This document shows positions 23,465 to 32,049 of a stretch of 64,000 bases of DNA, piece after piece (positions within the stretch are counted from its first letter, which is position 1; every line of letters starts with the position of its first letter). Source of the DNA: Pinirhizobacter sp036499745 (GTDB lineage: Bacteria > Pseudomonadota > Gammaproteobacteria > Xanthomonadales > Rhodanobacteraceae); the NCBI RefSeq assembly GCF_036499745.1, contig NZ_DASYDG010000012.1, positions 12,406-76,405 of the forward strand. The letters are read 5' to 3'. The notes beneath the pieces are model-generated. The model was given only the letters and a program-made list of their open reading frames with translations. It ran no database searches and was not told the origin of the DNA. The position numbers were made by a program, and so were the translations under genes.

Positions 23465-24658
23465 ATGGATATTCTCGGTGCCATCGAGCGTGCGTTGTGG
23501 CTGTCCTTCACCATGTTCTGGCAGATTTTCTGGGGTTTGAGCCTGGGCTTCGCGCTCTCCGCGGTGATTGAAGTCATGGTCCCCAAGGACACCATGGCAA
23601 GGCTGTTGCCTGATCATGGAGCGAAGTCGATTGCGACGGCGGGTATCTTTGGAGCAGCAACGTCGTCGTGCTCGTATGCAGCCGTGGCAATGGCGCGATC
23701 GATCATTCGCAAAGGCGGGAACTTCACCGCGGCAATGGCGTTCCAGTTCGCCGCGACCAATCTGGTACTGGAACTGGGCATATTGCTGTGGGTACTGATG
23801 GCCTGGCAGTTCGCGGCCGCGGAATTTATCGGCGGAACGATCATGCTTGTCCTGCTGGGGATCGGATATGCGCTGTTGCTTCCGAAAAAGCTGGAGCGAG
23901 TGGCAGTCGAGCACGCCAAAGGTAACGCGCGGGGTGCCATGGAAGGCCACGCGGCCATGGCGATGGACAAGCACGCCGGCGGGTGGCGCGAGCGCCTGCT
24001 ATCACGCGAAGGATGGATCGCCATCAGCCATTTCTATGTGATGAACTGGACCATGGTGTGGAAGGACGTACTTGTAGGTTTATTAGTCGCCGGCGCACTC
24101 GGCGCATGGGTGCCGGACAGTTTCTGGCAGGGATTCTTCCTGCATGGCCATGGCGCCTGGACGGTTGCGATCTGGGGCGCATTGATCGGGCCTTTGATCG
24201 CACTGGCGGCATTCACCTGTTCAGTCGGTAATGTGCCGTTGGCGGTACTGCTTTGGAGTGGCGGCATCAGTTTCGGCGGCGTGGTCGCCTTCATCTTCGG
24301 CGATCTGATTATTCCCCCGATTCTTAATATTTACCGCAAGTACTACGGAGGGAAAGCCACGCTCTTTCTGTTCATTACCTTCTATTTTGTGATGGTGCTT
24401 GCGGCATTGGCAGTCGAAGGCATCTTCACCCTGCTTCATGCAGTACCGACCCAACGCATCGGTGCCGTATCGATGGCAACCATCAGCTTTAATTACACCA
24501 CCGTGTTGAATATGGTATTTGGTCTCGCCGCAGCCGCTCTCATCATGGTCTTTTTCAGAAGTGATGGAATCGAGATGCTGCGTATGATGAAAGATGACGG
24601 TCACGGAAACGCTGACGATCATGCCGATACAGGCCACGAGCATAACCACAGGCATTGA
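23465..24658 (+). CDS. DUF318/ArsP_1-family permease
   Basis: A 397-residue inner-membrane permease with about eight to ten hydrophobic helices. The two conserved repeats of the family are visible: AATSSCSYAAVAMARSIIRK in the first half and AAFTCSVGNVPLAVLLWSGG in the second, both with the Cys-Ser motif. A His-rich tail (DDGHGNADDHADTGHEHNHR) follows, consistent with metal binding. Family members include organoarsenical exporters, but most are uncharacterised. It stands alone, divergent from the second module and 215 bases before the molybdoenzyme operon; the aquaporin/arsC pair is too far away to imply a link. Confidence 0.82.
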   Translation: MDILGAIERALWLSFTMFWQIFWGLSLGFALSAVIEVMVPKDTMARLLPDHGAKSIATAGIFGAATSSCSYAAVAMARSIIRKGGNFTAAMAFQFAATNLVLELGILLWVLMAWQFAAAEFIGGTIMLVLLGIGYALLLPKKLERVAVEHAKGNARGAMEGHAAMAMDKHAGGWRERLLSREGWIAISHFYVMNWTMVWKDVLVGLLVAGALGAWVPDSFWQGFFLHGHGAWTVAIWGALIGPLIALAAFTCSVGNVPLAVLLWSGGISFGGVVAFIFGDLIIPPILNIYRKYYGGKATLFLFITFYFVMVLAALAVEGIFTLLHAVPTQRIGAVSMATISFNYTTVLNMVFGLAAAALIMVFFRSDGIEMLRMMKDDGHGNADDHADTGHEHNHRH

Positions 24659-24872
24659 CGTCAAAATGCCCACGGATACTTTGCGATTGGGAGTATCCCA
24701 TGCGCCAGGCGGTTGCCTTGGCGCAGCGACGGCCCAGGCGTGAAACACAGACACCGGCACCAGTCACCCAAACTTGACTCTCCCGCGCGTATGCTGATTG
24801 CATCGCCCGGGCTCTCGATCCGGTCTGTTTGCTTCGCACGCCAACGACATCAAGCCCGCCCTGGAGCCAGCC

Positions 24873-25529
24873 ATGTCCGAAAAGAAGCCTGGAGACCTTC
24901 CAGCCTCGCCGCCGGGGGATAGCGCCGACGTCAGGATACAGATCGGTCGACGGAATTTCCTCCAGATCGTGGGCATGACTGGCGCAGCTTCCGGGTTGGG
25001 ATTGCCGATTGCCGCCCAGGCGGCCGCTATCGCCGCGGTGTCGCATTCTGCAGCGGAAGTCGATGATCATCTGGTGTCGGTGCGATTAACCGTTAACGGT
25101 AAGGTACAAGTGCTGAAGGTCGATTCGCGTACCGCGCTTCTGGATGCGCTGCGTGACCATCTCCAGCTCACCGGCACCAAAAAAGGTTGCGACCACGGCC
25201 AGTGCGGGGCCTGTACCGTGCATGTGAATGGCAGGCGGGTGAATTCCTGCCTGAGCCTTGCGGCGATGCATGACGGCGACGATGTCACCACGCTCGAGGG
25301 CCTGGGCCAGCCGGGCAACCTGCATCCGATGCAGCAGGCTTTCCTGGAGCACGACGGTTACCAGTGCGGCTACTGCACGTCTGGCCAGATCATGTCGGCG
25401 GTTGCCCTGATGAAAGAGCCGTGCGGACCGGCCAATGCCGATGTCAAGGAAGCGATGAGCGGCAACATCTGCCGCTGTGGTGCCTATACCAACATCGTTG
25501 CTGCCATCCAGCAGGTTCGCAAAGCCTAA
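24873..25529 (+). CDS. paoA: Aldehyde oxidase iron-sulfur subunit, Tat-exported (PaoA-like)
   Basis: A 218-residue 2Fe-2S subunit of a xanthine-oxidase-family molybdoenzyme. The N-terminus has a twin-arginine signal (GRRNFLQIVGMTGAASGLGL), so the complex is periplasmic as in E. coli PaoABC. The plant-ferredoxin cluster ligands are in KKGCDHGQCGACTVHVNG and the following Cys; the second, CO-dehydrogenase-type cluster ligands are in YQCGYCTSGQIMSAV and SGNICRCGAYTNIV. Started at 24873 (MSEKKPGD). The FAD and molybdopterin subunits follow directly. The enzyme would oxidise aldehydes and pass electrons to an acceptor; its substrate range is inferred. Confidence 0.9.
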   Translation: MSEKKPGDLPASPPGDSADVRIQIGRRNFLQIVGMTGAASGLGLPIAAQAAAIAAVSHSAAEVDDHLVSVRLTVNGKVQVLKVDSRTALLDALRDHLQLTGTKKGCDHGQCGACTVHVNGRRVNSCLSLAAMHDGDDVTTLEGLGQPGNLHPMQQAFLEHDGYQCGYCTSGQIMSAVALMKEPCGPANADVKEAMSGNICRCGAYTNIVAAIQQVRKA

Positions 25530-25539
25530 AGGAACGAAG

Positions 25540-26538
25540 ATGGAACCGTTTACCTTTTCCCGCGTCACCGATGCCGGCAAGGCCATCAGTACCGCGGCGA
25601 AGTCGTCAACCGCCCAACAGGGCGCCGAGGTGCGTTTTGTCGCCGGCGGCACCACCCTGATCGACCTGATGAAACTCAACGTCGAACGGCCGACGCATGT
25701 GATCGACATCAACCACCTGCCGCTGGCCGATGTCGAACGCACGCCCGAAGGTGGCCTTAAGATCGGCGCCCTGGTGCGCAATGCCGACTTCGCCCACCAT
25801 CCCCTGGTGCAGCGTGATTACGCCGTGCTTTCACAGGCGTTGTTGTCCGGCGCCTCCGGGCAGTTGCGCAACATGGCCACCACCGGCGGCAATCTGCTTC
25901 AGCGCACGCGCTGCATGTATTTCCGCGATACCAACATGCCCTGCAACAAGCGTGAGCCCGGCAGCGGATGTTCGGCCATCGAGGGATTGAATCGAACGCT
26001 GGCCATCCTGGGCACGAGCGCGAAGTGCATCGCCACCAATCCCTCGGACATGAATGTCGCGCTGACCGTGCTTGAGGCGACTGTGGTTATCCGTGGCACC
26101 GGCGGCGAGCGACGCGTACCGGTCGGCGAATTCTTCCTTCTTCCAGGCGACACGCCCCAACGTGAAACGGTGATGATGCCTGGCGACCTGATCACGCACG
26201 TCATCCTGCCACCGCCGCATAAAGGTGCGCGGTCGCATTACCTGAAGCTTCGTGATCGCGCGTCCTATGAGTTCGCCCTGGCGTCGGCGGCAGTGGTGAT
26301 CGCCGTGGACAATGGCTCGATCACCCATGCCCGCGTGGCCCTGGGAGGCGTGGGCACGAAACCCTGGCGGTCGCCCGAAGCTGAGCAGGCGCTGCAGGGC
26401 CAGGCGGCGAACGAACACACCTTCGCTGCCGCAGCCCAGGCCGCCCTGCGCCAGGCGAAGCCGCAGAGCGAGAACGGGTTCAAGATCGAACTGGCCAGGC
26501 GCTGCGTCGCCCATGCGTTATCCACCGTAACTGCATAA
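25540..26538 (+). CDS. paoB: Aldehyde oxidase FAD-binding subunit (PaoB-like)
   Basis: A 332-residue FAD subunit of the same complex, started at 25540, ten bases after paoA ends. FVAGGTTLIDLMKLNVERPT is the FAD pyrophosphate loop, and the LRNMATTGGNLLQRTRCMYF segment with cysteines and NMPCNKREPGSGCSAI matches PaoB, whose flavin subunit carries an extra 4Fe-4S cluster there. The C-terminal CO_deh_flav_C domain follows (SHYLKLRDRASYEFALASAA). It passes electrons from the iron-sulfur subunit to the acceptor. Confidence 0.9.
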   Translation: MEPFTFSRVTDAGKAISTAAKSSTAQQGAEVRFVAGGTTLIDLMKLNVERPTHVIDINHLPLADVERTPEGGLKIGALVRNADFAHHPLVQRDYAVLSQALLSGASGQLRNMATTGGNLLQRTRCMYFRDTNMPCNKREPGSGCSAIEGLNRTLAILGTSAKCIATNPSDMNVALTVLEATVVIRGTGGERRVPVGEFFLLPGDTPQRETVMMPGDLITHVILPPPHKGARSHYLKLRDRASYEFALASAAVVIAVDNGSITHARVALGGVGTKPWRSPEAEQALQGQAANEHTFAAAAQAALRQAKPQSENGFKIELARRCVAHALSTVTA

Positions 26539-26560
26539 AAGCGACATCGAGGAGCCTTTC

Positions 26561-28798
26561 ATGTCCGAAGCAGCTTCCAGCGTCACTCCCCTGCCCGTCG
26601 TCGGACAGCAGTTCGCGCGCGTGGATGGGCCACTGAAGGTCAGCGGAGCCGCGCGTTACAGTTCCGACCACAGCTTTGCCGGCATGCTCTATGCGGTCCC
26701 GGTGGGCGCGACGATCGGCAACGGGCACATCGACGCCATCGATACCCGGACCGCTGCAGCCATGCCAGGCGTGCGCAAGATCTACACGCGGGAAAACATC
26801 GGCACGTTCTACCGCGTGCCCAAATCCGCCAAGGTGATCATTGACGAGCGCCGGCCACCGCTTGAGGACGACGTGATCCGCTACTACGGACAGTACGTCG
26901 CCCTGGTCGTCGCCGACACCTTCGAGCAGGCTACCGCGGCGGCGGACAAGGTGAAGGTCAGCTACAAAGGCCAGCAGACGCCGAACGTCGCGGTGAAGCT
27001 GTCGGCTGACGAAAAACCAAAGGTCGATACCGAACGCGGCAATCCCGCTGATGTATTCGCCTCGGCGGCTGTCAAGGTCGATCAGACCTACTCCACCCCC
27101 ACCGAAACACATAACCCGATCGAGCTGCACGCCAGTGTGGCCACCTGGGACGGCACGCGCTTCACGCTGTATGAAACCACCCAGGCCATCGTCAACTTCC
27201 GGGGGGTGATGGCGCAGATGCTTGGTGTCCCGACCGAAAACGTCCGTGTGGTCACTGAATTCCTGGGGTCGGGCTTCGGCGGCAAACTATGGCCATGGAC
27301 GCAGGCGATGCTGGCAGCCGCTGCCGCGCGGGACCTGAACAAACCGGTCAAGCTCGTGGTGTCGCGGCAGATGATGTTCCATAACGTGGGACATCGCCCG
27401 CAGACGCAGCAGCGCTTGAGGCTTGGCGCAACGAAGGACGGCAAGCTGGTATCGCTGCAGCACGACTACATCTATCACCGCGCCCTGGAAGCTGATTATT
27501 CCGAGGACTGCGGCGAAGCCACCGGTTTCCTCTACAGCACGCCGAACCTGCGCGTCACCGCCGGTTTCGCTGAGCGCCATGTCGGCCCGGCTACCTCGAT
27601 GCGTGGCCCGGGGGCGGTTCCCGGGTTATACGCGCTCGAATCGGCCATGGACGAACTGGCAATCGCCCTGGAGGTCGACCCGGTCGAGCTTCGCCTGAAG
27701 AATGAACCGGCCATCGACGAGGCGGAGAACGTGCCGTTCTCCTCGCGCCATCTCAAGGAATGTCTCACCACGGGCGCCGATAAATTCGGCTGGGCCAAAC
27801 GGGATCCCCGCATCGGTTCGATGCGTAACGGCGACCTGGTGCTGGGCTGGGGCGTGGCGGCATGTTCGTGGATCGCCGAGCGCTTTCCTGCCGCCGCCAG
27901 CGTCACCTTCAACGCCGATGGCAGCGTGCGCGTGGCCAGTGGAACGCAGGACATCGGAACCGGTACCTATACCGTGCTCGGCCAAATGGTGGCGGAACTC
28001 GCGGGTGTTGAGCTTTCAAAAGTGAAGGTCGTGATAGGCGACACCAATCTTCCCCCCGGGCCCATCTCCGGCGGTTCGATGGCTACTGCCTCACTGGTAC
28101 CGGCAGTAGCACAAGCCACCCGTGATGCGATCGGAAAACTTCTCGCTGCCGCCAGTGAAGGTGACTCCCACTTCGGCCACGCAGCGGCCGACCAGCTTGC
28201 TTTCGCCCACGGACGCGTGCATCGCAAGAAGGATTCGCCCGATAGCGGACGCCGCTTCGACGAGGTGCTCACCGCAGCACGGATGGGTCACGTGGAAGGC
28301 CAGGGCAAGTCCGAAGGCACCTTCGGCAAGGAGGGCAAGAAGGAGTACTCATCGCACTCGTTCGGAGCGCATTTCGTCGAGGTGACCTGGCAACCGAAGA
28401 TCGCCCGGCTGCGCGTCAGCCGCGTGCTGACAGTGATCGACGCCGGCCGGATCATCAATCCCCTCACCGGCCGCAACCAGATCGAAGGTGCGGTGGTGAT
28501 GGGTGTGGGCATGGCGCTGTTTGAAGAGACGCACTACGACAAGCGCAACGGCATGGCGGCGAACAGCAACCTGGCCGACTACATCATGGCCACCCACGCC
28601 GATTCCCCGGACATGGATGTGGTGTTCCTCGACTACCCGGACCTGAAGCTCAATGAGATGGGTGCGCGCGGCATCGGCGAAATCGGGCTGGCAGGTATTG
28701 CGGCGGCGATCACCAACGCGGTGCATCATGCCACTGGTATCCGCGTGAGCGACCTGCCCATCCATATCGAGGATCTGCTCGCTTCGAAGGTTGCCTGA
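26561..28798 (+). CDS. paoC: Aldehyde oxidase molybdopterin-binding subunit (PaoC-like)
   Basis: A 745-residue catalytic subunit of the xanthine oxidase family, 22 bases after paoB. The N-terminal a/b hammerhead domain (QQFARVDGPLKVSGAARYSS) precedes the molybdopterin cytosine dinucleotide domain: GSGFGGKLWPWTQAM, the glycine/arginine patch MRGPGAVPGLYALESAMDEL, SGTQDIGTGTYTVLGQM, and the late GARGIGEIGLAGIAAAITNA carrying the catalytic Glu. It forms the active site of a periplasmic aldehyde oxidase. No Tat signal is visible, so it is probably exported with PaoA. A PaoD-like maturation chaperone is not in the window. Confidence 0.92.
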   Translation: MSEAASSVTPLPVVGQQFARVDGPLKVSGAARYSSDHSFAGMLYAVPVGATIGNGHIDAIDTRTAAAMPGVRKIYTRENIGTFYRVPKSAKVIIDERRPPLEDDVIRYYGQYVALVVADTFEQATAAADKVKVSYKGQQTPNVAVKLSADEKPKVDTERGNPADVFASAAVKVDQTYSTPTETHNPIELHASVATWDGTRFTLYETTQAIVNFRGVMAQMLGVPTENVRVVTEFLGSGFGGKLWPWTQAMLAAAAARDLNKPVKLVVSRQMMFHNVGHRPQTQQRLRLGATKDGKLVSLQHDYIYHRALEADYSEDCGEATGFLYSTPNLRVTAGFAERHVGPATSMRGPGAVPGLYALESAMDELAIALEVDPVELRLKNEPAIDEAENVPFSSRHLKECLTTGADKFGWAKRDPRIGSMRNGDLVLGWGVAACSWIAERFPAAASVTFNADGSVRVASGTQDIGTGTYTVLGQMVAELAGVELSKVKVVIGDTNLPPGPISGGSMATASLVPAVAQATRDAIGKLLAAASEGDSHFGHAAADQLAFAHGRVHRKKDSPDSGRRFDEVLTAARMGHVEGQGKSEGTFGKEGKKEYSSHSFGAHFVEVTWQPKIARLRVSRVLTVIDAGRIINPLTGRNQIEGAVVMGVGMALFEETHYDKRNGMAANSNLADYIMATHADSPDMDVVFLDYPDLKLNEMGARGIGEIGLAGIAAAITNAVHHATGIRVSDLPIHIEDLLASKVA

Positions 28799-28799
28799 A

Positions 28800-28817
28800 C
28801 CGGGTTATTTATCCCGG
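28800..28817. terminator. Hairpin between convergent paoC and RpiR genes
   Basis: CCGGG-TTATTTAT-CCCGG forms a 5-bp stem that overlaps the RpiR stop and follows the paoC stop by one base. Being between convergent genes, it could act in both directions, but it lacks a T-run, so this is a weak call. Confidence 0.35.
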
Positions 28818-29668
28818 GGCTTACGTGCCTTGATGTGCGGCGGGCCCACATATCCGACCAGCTCCTGTCGAAGCTCATTGATCTGGCTAAGCCGCTCCAT
28901 CACGGCAGCATTCGCCTTGCTTACATCGGCAACGATCAGGCTGAAAAGGCTCGAGACGGCGCTATAGCTGTGCCATACCTCGCTGGCCTGGACCATCAGC
29001 ACGTGCGGCGTGAGCTCGCGAGCCCAGTAACAGTCGGTGTCGGTAATGAGCACCATGGGAATGTTCCGCTCGGCCACCTTTTCGGCAATGGCGCGAAACT
29101 GCTTGAAGTAACGCCGCATGTCGACCAGGACGACACAACTCTTCCGCGTCGAATCCAGCAACAAATCGACATAGGCGGCGTCCGTGCCATCACTGAATGC
29201 CACGCGGGGACGAACCTGCTGCAGGAGTTTGGCCAGGCCAAGACCCAGGAAGGTACTGTGCTGGAAGCTGGCCACGGATACCTGGTCGGCTGATGCCAGC
29301 AACTTGATGATGCTCTTCCATTCCTTGCTGCGCGCCAGTTCGTGCACCCCGGCGAGCGCCCGCGTTTCCCCCAGCAGATGGGCACTGATGTCGTCGGCGT
29401 CCTTGGAGTGTTCCGGCGGCTTGTAGAAATGGCGCCATGTGCTGTCGCCGCGGAACTCTTCCTTGAGCTCGCCGATCCCCTCGTAGCCCAGGCTGCGCAC
29501 GAAGCGGCTCACCGTCATTGGGCTCACGCCCACCCGCTTGCTGATCGAAGCGGCGGTCTCGAAAGGCAGGTCGCGGATGTTATGCAGAAGGAACGTGGCG
29601 AGCTTCCGCTCCGAGGCGGTGAAGCCTTCCCAGTGTTCCTTGACCTTCTGTTTGAGATCCTGGGTCAT
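28805..29668 (-). CDS. RpiR/MurR-family regulator with SIS domain
   Basis: A 287-residue regulator started at 29668. The N-terminal HTH_6 domain is clear (FTASERKLATFLLHNIRDLP, then TAASISKRVGVSPMTVSRFV and GYEGIGELKEEFRG). A SIS sugar-phosphate-binding domain covers residues 120-250 (SVASFQHSTFLGLGLAKLLQ; VVLVDMRRYFKQFRAIAEKV; VLITDTDCYWAREL). Family members include MurR, which senses MurNAc-6-phosphate. It is the last gene of a tight operon with POT transporter, dipeptide epimerase and TonB receptor, ten bases from the transporter stop, and is the obvious regulator of that set. Confidence 0.9.
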   Translation of the reverse strand: MTQDLKQKVKEHWEGFTASERKLATFLLHNIRDLPFETAASISKRVGVSPMTVSRFVRSLGYEGIGELKEEFRGDSTWRHFYKPPEHSKDADDISAHLLGETRALAGVHELARSKEWKSIIKLLASADQVSVASFQHSTFLGLGLAKLLQQVRPRVAFSDGTDAAYVDLLLDSTRKSCVVLVDMRRYFKQFRAIAEKVAERNIPMVLITDTDCYWARELTPHVLMVQASEVWHSYSAVSSLFSLIVADVSKANAAVMERLSQINELRQELVGYVGPPHIKARKPRDK

Positions 29669-29678
29669 GGATGCAGGC

Positions 29679-31016
29679 TCATGGCGTAACGGCGGCGGAC
29701 GAAGCGGCATTATCACGCCTTTCCGCGCGTTCGACGCGCACGCCGACAAAGAAAAGCATCACAGCCGCCCCGCCAGCCACGCCGCCCATGGCAAGGAAGA
29801 ACCCGCCATGCGGCAGTTTGCTCCACAGCGTGCCTAGGGCCCCTGCCAGAAGGTTGCCGAAGAAGCCGGCAAAGAACCACAGCGCGATGCAGGTGGCGCG
29901 GAGCTTCTCTGGAGCCATGCGACCGAACAATCCCAGCCCAACGGGCAGGATGTAAAGCTCGCCCAATGTCATGAGCACGAACCAGCCGACCAGCCATGTC
30001 CAGTGCGCAGGGACGCCTCGCGCCTCGGTCCAGCCGGCGACGGCGGCCAGCAGCGCATAGGAGAGTCCGACGACAGCTGCCCCAAACGCCATTTTGTACA
30101 ACGATGGCGTGTCCACCCCACGCTTGGCCAGCCTTGTCCAGCGGGCCAGCAGCAGGGGCGTGGCCGCGAAGACGACCAGTGGGTCGATCGCCTGGAACCA
30201 CGCCATGGGAATGCTCCAGGACGAAGTCACCTGGCGATTCACCCCCACATCCGCCCACAAGGCGATGGTGTTGCCAACCTGCTCATAGGCACCGCGAAAC
30301 ACCACGACAATCGCAGCAATGCCGAGAAGGAACAGCAGTTGCCTGCGTACCGGTTCATCCAGGAGCGGTTCTGTCGACCGGGCACGTGCCATGCGTGCCG
30401 GCTCCGGCGGCAAATGGGACGAGCCTGCGACGTAGATCACAAGCGAGATAAGCATGCCTACGCCCGCTGCCGTGAAACCCCAATGCCAGCCATAGGCTTC
30501 GCCAAGAAAGCCGCAGACCAATGGCGCCATGAACGCACCGAGGTTCACGCCCACATAGTAGATGTTGTAGGCACTTTTGCTACGTGGGTCGCCATGGCGA
30601 TAAAGCCCTTCGATCTGACTGGCAAGGCACGGCAGAAAAAGGCCGTTGCCCAGTGCAATGGTGATCAGCGCGGGGTAAAACAGCGGCTCGGACGCCATCA
30701 TGAAGTGGCCCAGGGCCATGGTGGCCCCGCCGATCACGACCGCCCGGCGCTTGCCTAGCCAACGATCCGCAACCCACCCACCAACCATAGGCGTGAAATA
30801 GATCAGCGCCGCATAAACACCGTAGATGAGCGACGAATATTCCTGGCCGATGTGCAGGCGCTTGGTCATGTAGTACACCAGCAGCGCGCGCATGCCGAAG
30901 AAGGAGAACATCTCCCACATTTCGGTGAGGAACAGGACGGTCAGACCCCTTGGATGACCAAGGAACGTGCGCTCGCCTGACACCGGGGTTGCTGCAGACA
31001 TATTGGACCGCCCCAT
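29679..31016 (-). CDS. POT/PTR2-family peptide transporter
   Basis: A 445-residue proton-coupled oligopeptide transporter with about 12-14 helices. Helix 1 reads FLTEMWEMFSFFGMRALLVY: the POT ExxER motif is present as ExxEM, the Arg replaced by Met, which could alter proton coupling. GGWVADRWLGKRRAVVIGGA is the loop 2-3 signature, and helix 5 reads YYVGVNLGAFMAPLVCGFLG. The start at 31016 follows TAGGG; an internal ATG at 31001 is the alternative. It lies between the dipeptide epimerase and the RpiR gene in one operon and likely imports the di- or tripeptides used by the epimerase. Confidence 0.88.
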   Translation of the reverse strand: MGRSNMSAATPVSGERTFLGHPRGLTVLFLTEMWEMFSFFGMRALLVYYMTKRLHIGQEYSSLIYGVYAALIYFTPMVGGWVADRWLGKRRAVVIGGATMALGHFMMASEPLFYPALITIALGNGLFLPCLASQIEGLYRHGDPRSKSAYNIYYVGVNLGAFMAPLVCGFLGEAYGWHWGFTAAGVGMLISLVIYVAGSSHLPPEPARMARARSTEPLLDEPVRRQLLFLLGIAAIVVVFRGAYEQVGNTIALWADVGVNRQVTSSWSIPMAWFQAIDPLVVFAATPLLLARWTRLAKRGVDTPSLYKMAFGAAVVGLSYALLAAVAGWTEARGVPAHWTWLVGWFVLMTLGELYILPVGLGLFGRMAPEKLRATCIALWFFAGFFGNLLAGALGTLWSKLPHGGFFLAMGGVAGGAAVMLFFVGVRVERAERRDNAASSAAVTP

Positions 31017-31025
31017 GGATAAACC

Positions 31026-32045
31026 CTATGCCGCAACGCTATGTGGGCCACCCCACACTTGATCAGGACACCACACGTGTCCGTCGGAATAGCTCACGGC
31101 CGGGTCGCGGTCGGCGCGGATGAACATCGGTCCGTCCAGATCCGCCACCGCACACAGCGACCCAAGCACGAAGGCTGGCCCCATCGACCATGACGAGCCC
31201 CCCATGTTACCGACCATCAGCCGGAATCCAAGATCGCTTGCTTCGCGCGCCAGCGCAAGCCCGGCGGTCAGGCCACCGCATTTGTCGAGCTTGATATTGA
31301 TGACCTGTACCCGGCCTACCAACCTTGGCAGGTCGTTGCGGTCCTGCACGCTTTCATCGACGGCGAACGGAATGGGGCATTCAATGCCATCGAACCATGC
31401 TTCCTGTCCGATCGGGAATGGCTGCTCAATGACGGCCACGCGTGCTGCCACGAAGGCAGGCAGCATCGCGTCCAGGTCTACACGGGTGAATCCCTGGTTG
31501 GCGTCCACCATCAACCAGGCGTCAGGACACGCAGCCCGCACGGCCCTGACACGTTCGGCGTTGAGATGGTCGTTGGTCAGCTTGAGCTTGACGGCCCGCA
31601 CGCCAGGAAGATCGCGAGCCATGGCCTCCACCACGTCTGGCGCCTCGGCACTCAACGTGTAGGTAGTGATCAGGGGTCGTGGCTCGGCGACGCCGGCCAG
31701 CTGCCACACCGGCATGTTCTTTTGCTTTGCCTCCAGGTCCCACAGCGCGCAGTCCAGGGCATTTCGGGCACCACCGGCTGGCAGCAGGCTCAACACCTGC
31801 TCGCGCGTCACGCCGCCTTCGATGATGTCCCGCAGCGCTTCGATCTGTCCAAGCATCGAGGCGGGCGTGTCGTCCCGATAGTAGACACCCAGCCCTTCCC
31901 CCCGGCCGGTGTGCTCGCCGCTGCGCAGGGTCACGACCAGCGCATTGCACGCGGTGAATGTATAGCCGGTGATGCGGAAGGGCTGCTTCAGCGGCAGCGG
32001 GTCGATGTGTGTGGTCAATGTTACGGGCAATGCACGGCCTGTCAT
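31026..32045 (-). CDS. Dipeptide epimerase, enolase superfamily (Ala-Glu epimerase-like)
   Basis: A 339-residue enolase-superfamily enzyme. The N-terminal cap is followed by the barrel with the KxK lysine in VRAVKLKLTNDHLN, metal ligands Asp in WLMVDANQGF, Glu in VIEQPFPIG and Asp in PFAVDESVQD, and the opposite lysine in VINIKLDKCGGLTAGLALAR. This two-lysine arrangement is that of dipeptide epimerases such as L-Ala-D/L-Glu epimerase, which recycle murein peptides; exact specificity cannot be read. The start at 32045 lies four bases after the TonB receptor stop with no clear ribosome-binding site, so translation is probably coupled. Confidence 0.88.
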   Translation of the reverse strand: MTGRALPVTLTTHIDPLPLKQPFRITGYTFTACNALVVTLRSGEHTGRGEGLGVYYRDDTPASMLGQIEALRDIIEGGVTREQVLSLLPAGGARNALDCALWDLEAKQKNMPVWQLAGVAEPRPLITTYTLSAEAPDVVEAMARDLPGVRAVKLKLTNDHLNAERVRAVRAACPDAWLMVDANQGFTRVDLDAMLPAFVAARVAVIEQPFPIGQEAWFDGIECPIPFAVDESVQDRNDLPRLVGRVQVINIKLDKCGGLTAGLALAREASDLGFRLMVGNMGGSSWSMGPAFVLGSLCAVADLDGPMFIRADRDPAVSYSDGHVWCPDQVWGGPHSVAA

Positions 32046-32049
32046 GTCG

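Noticed and set aside
24774..24802. Candidate TTGACT promoter before paoA
   Set aside because: No -10 at a plausible spacing; the best TATGCT is only 10 bases away.
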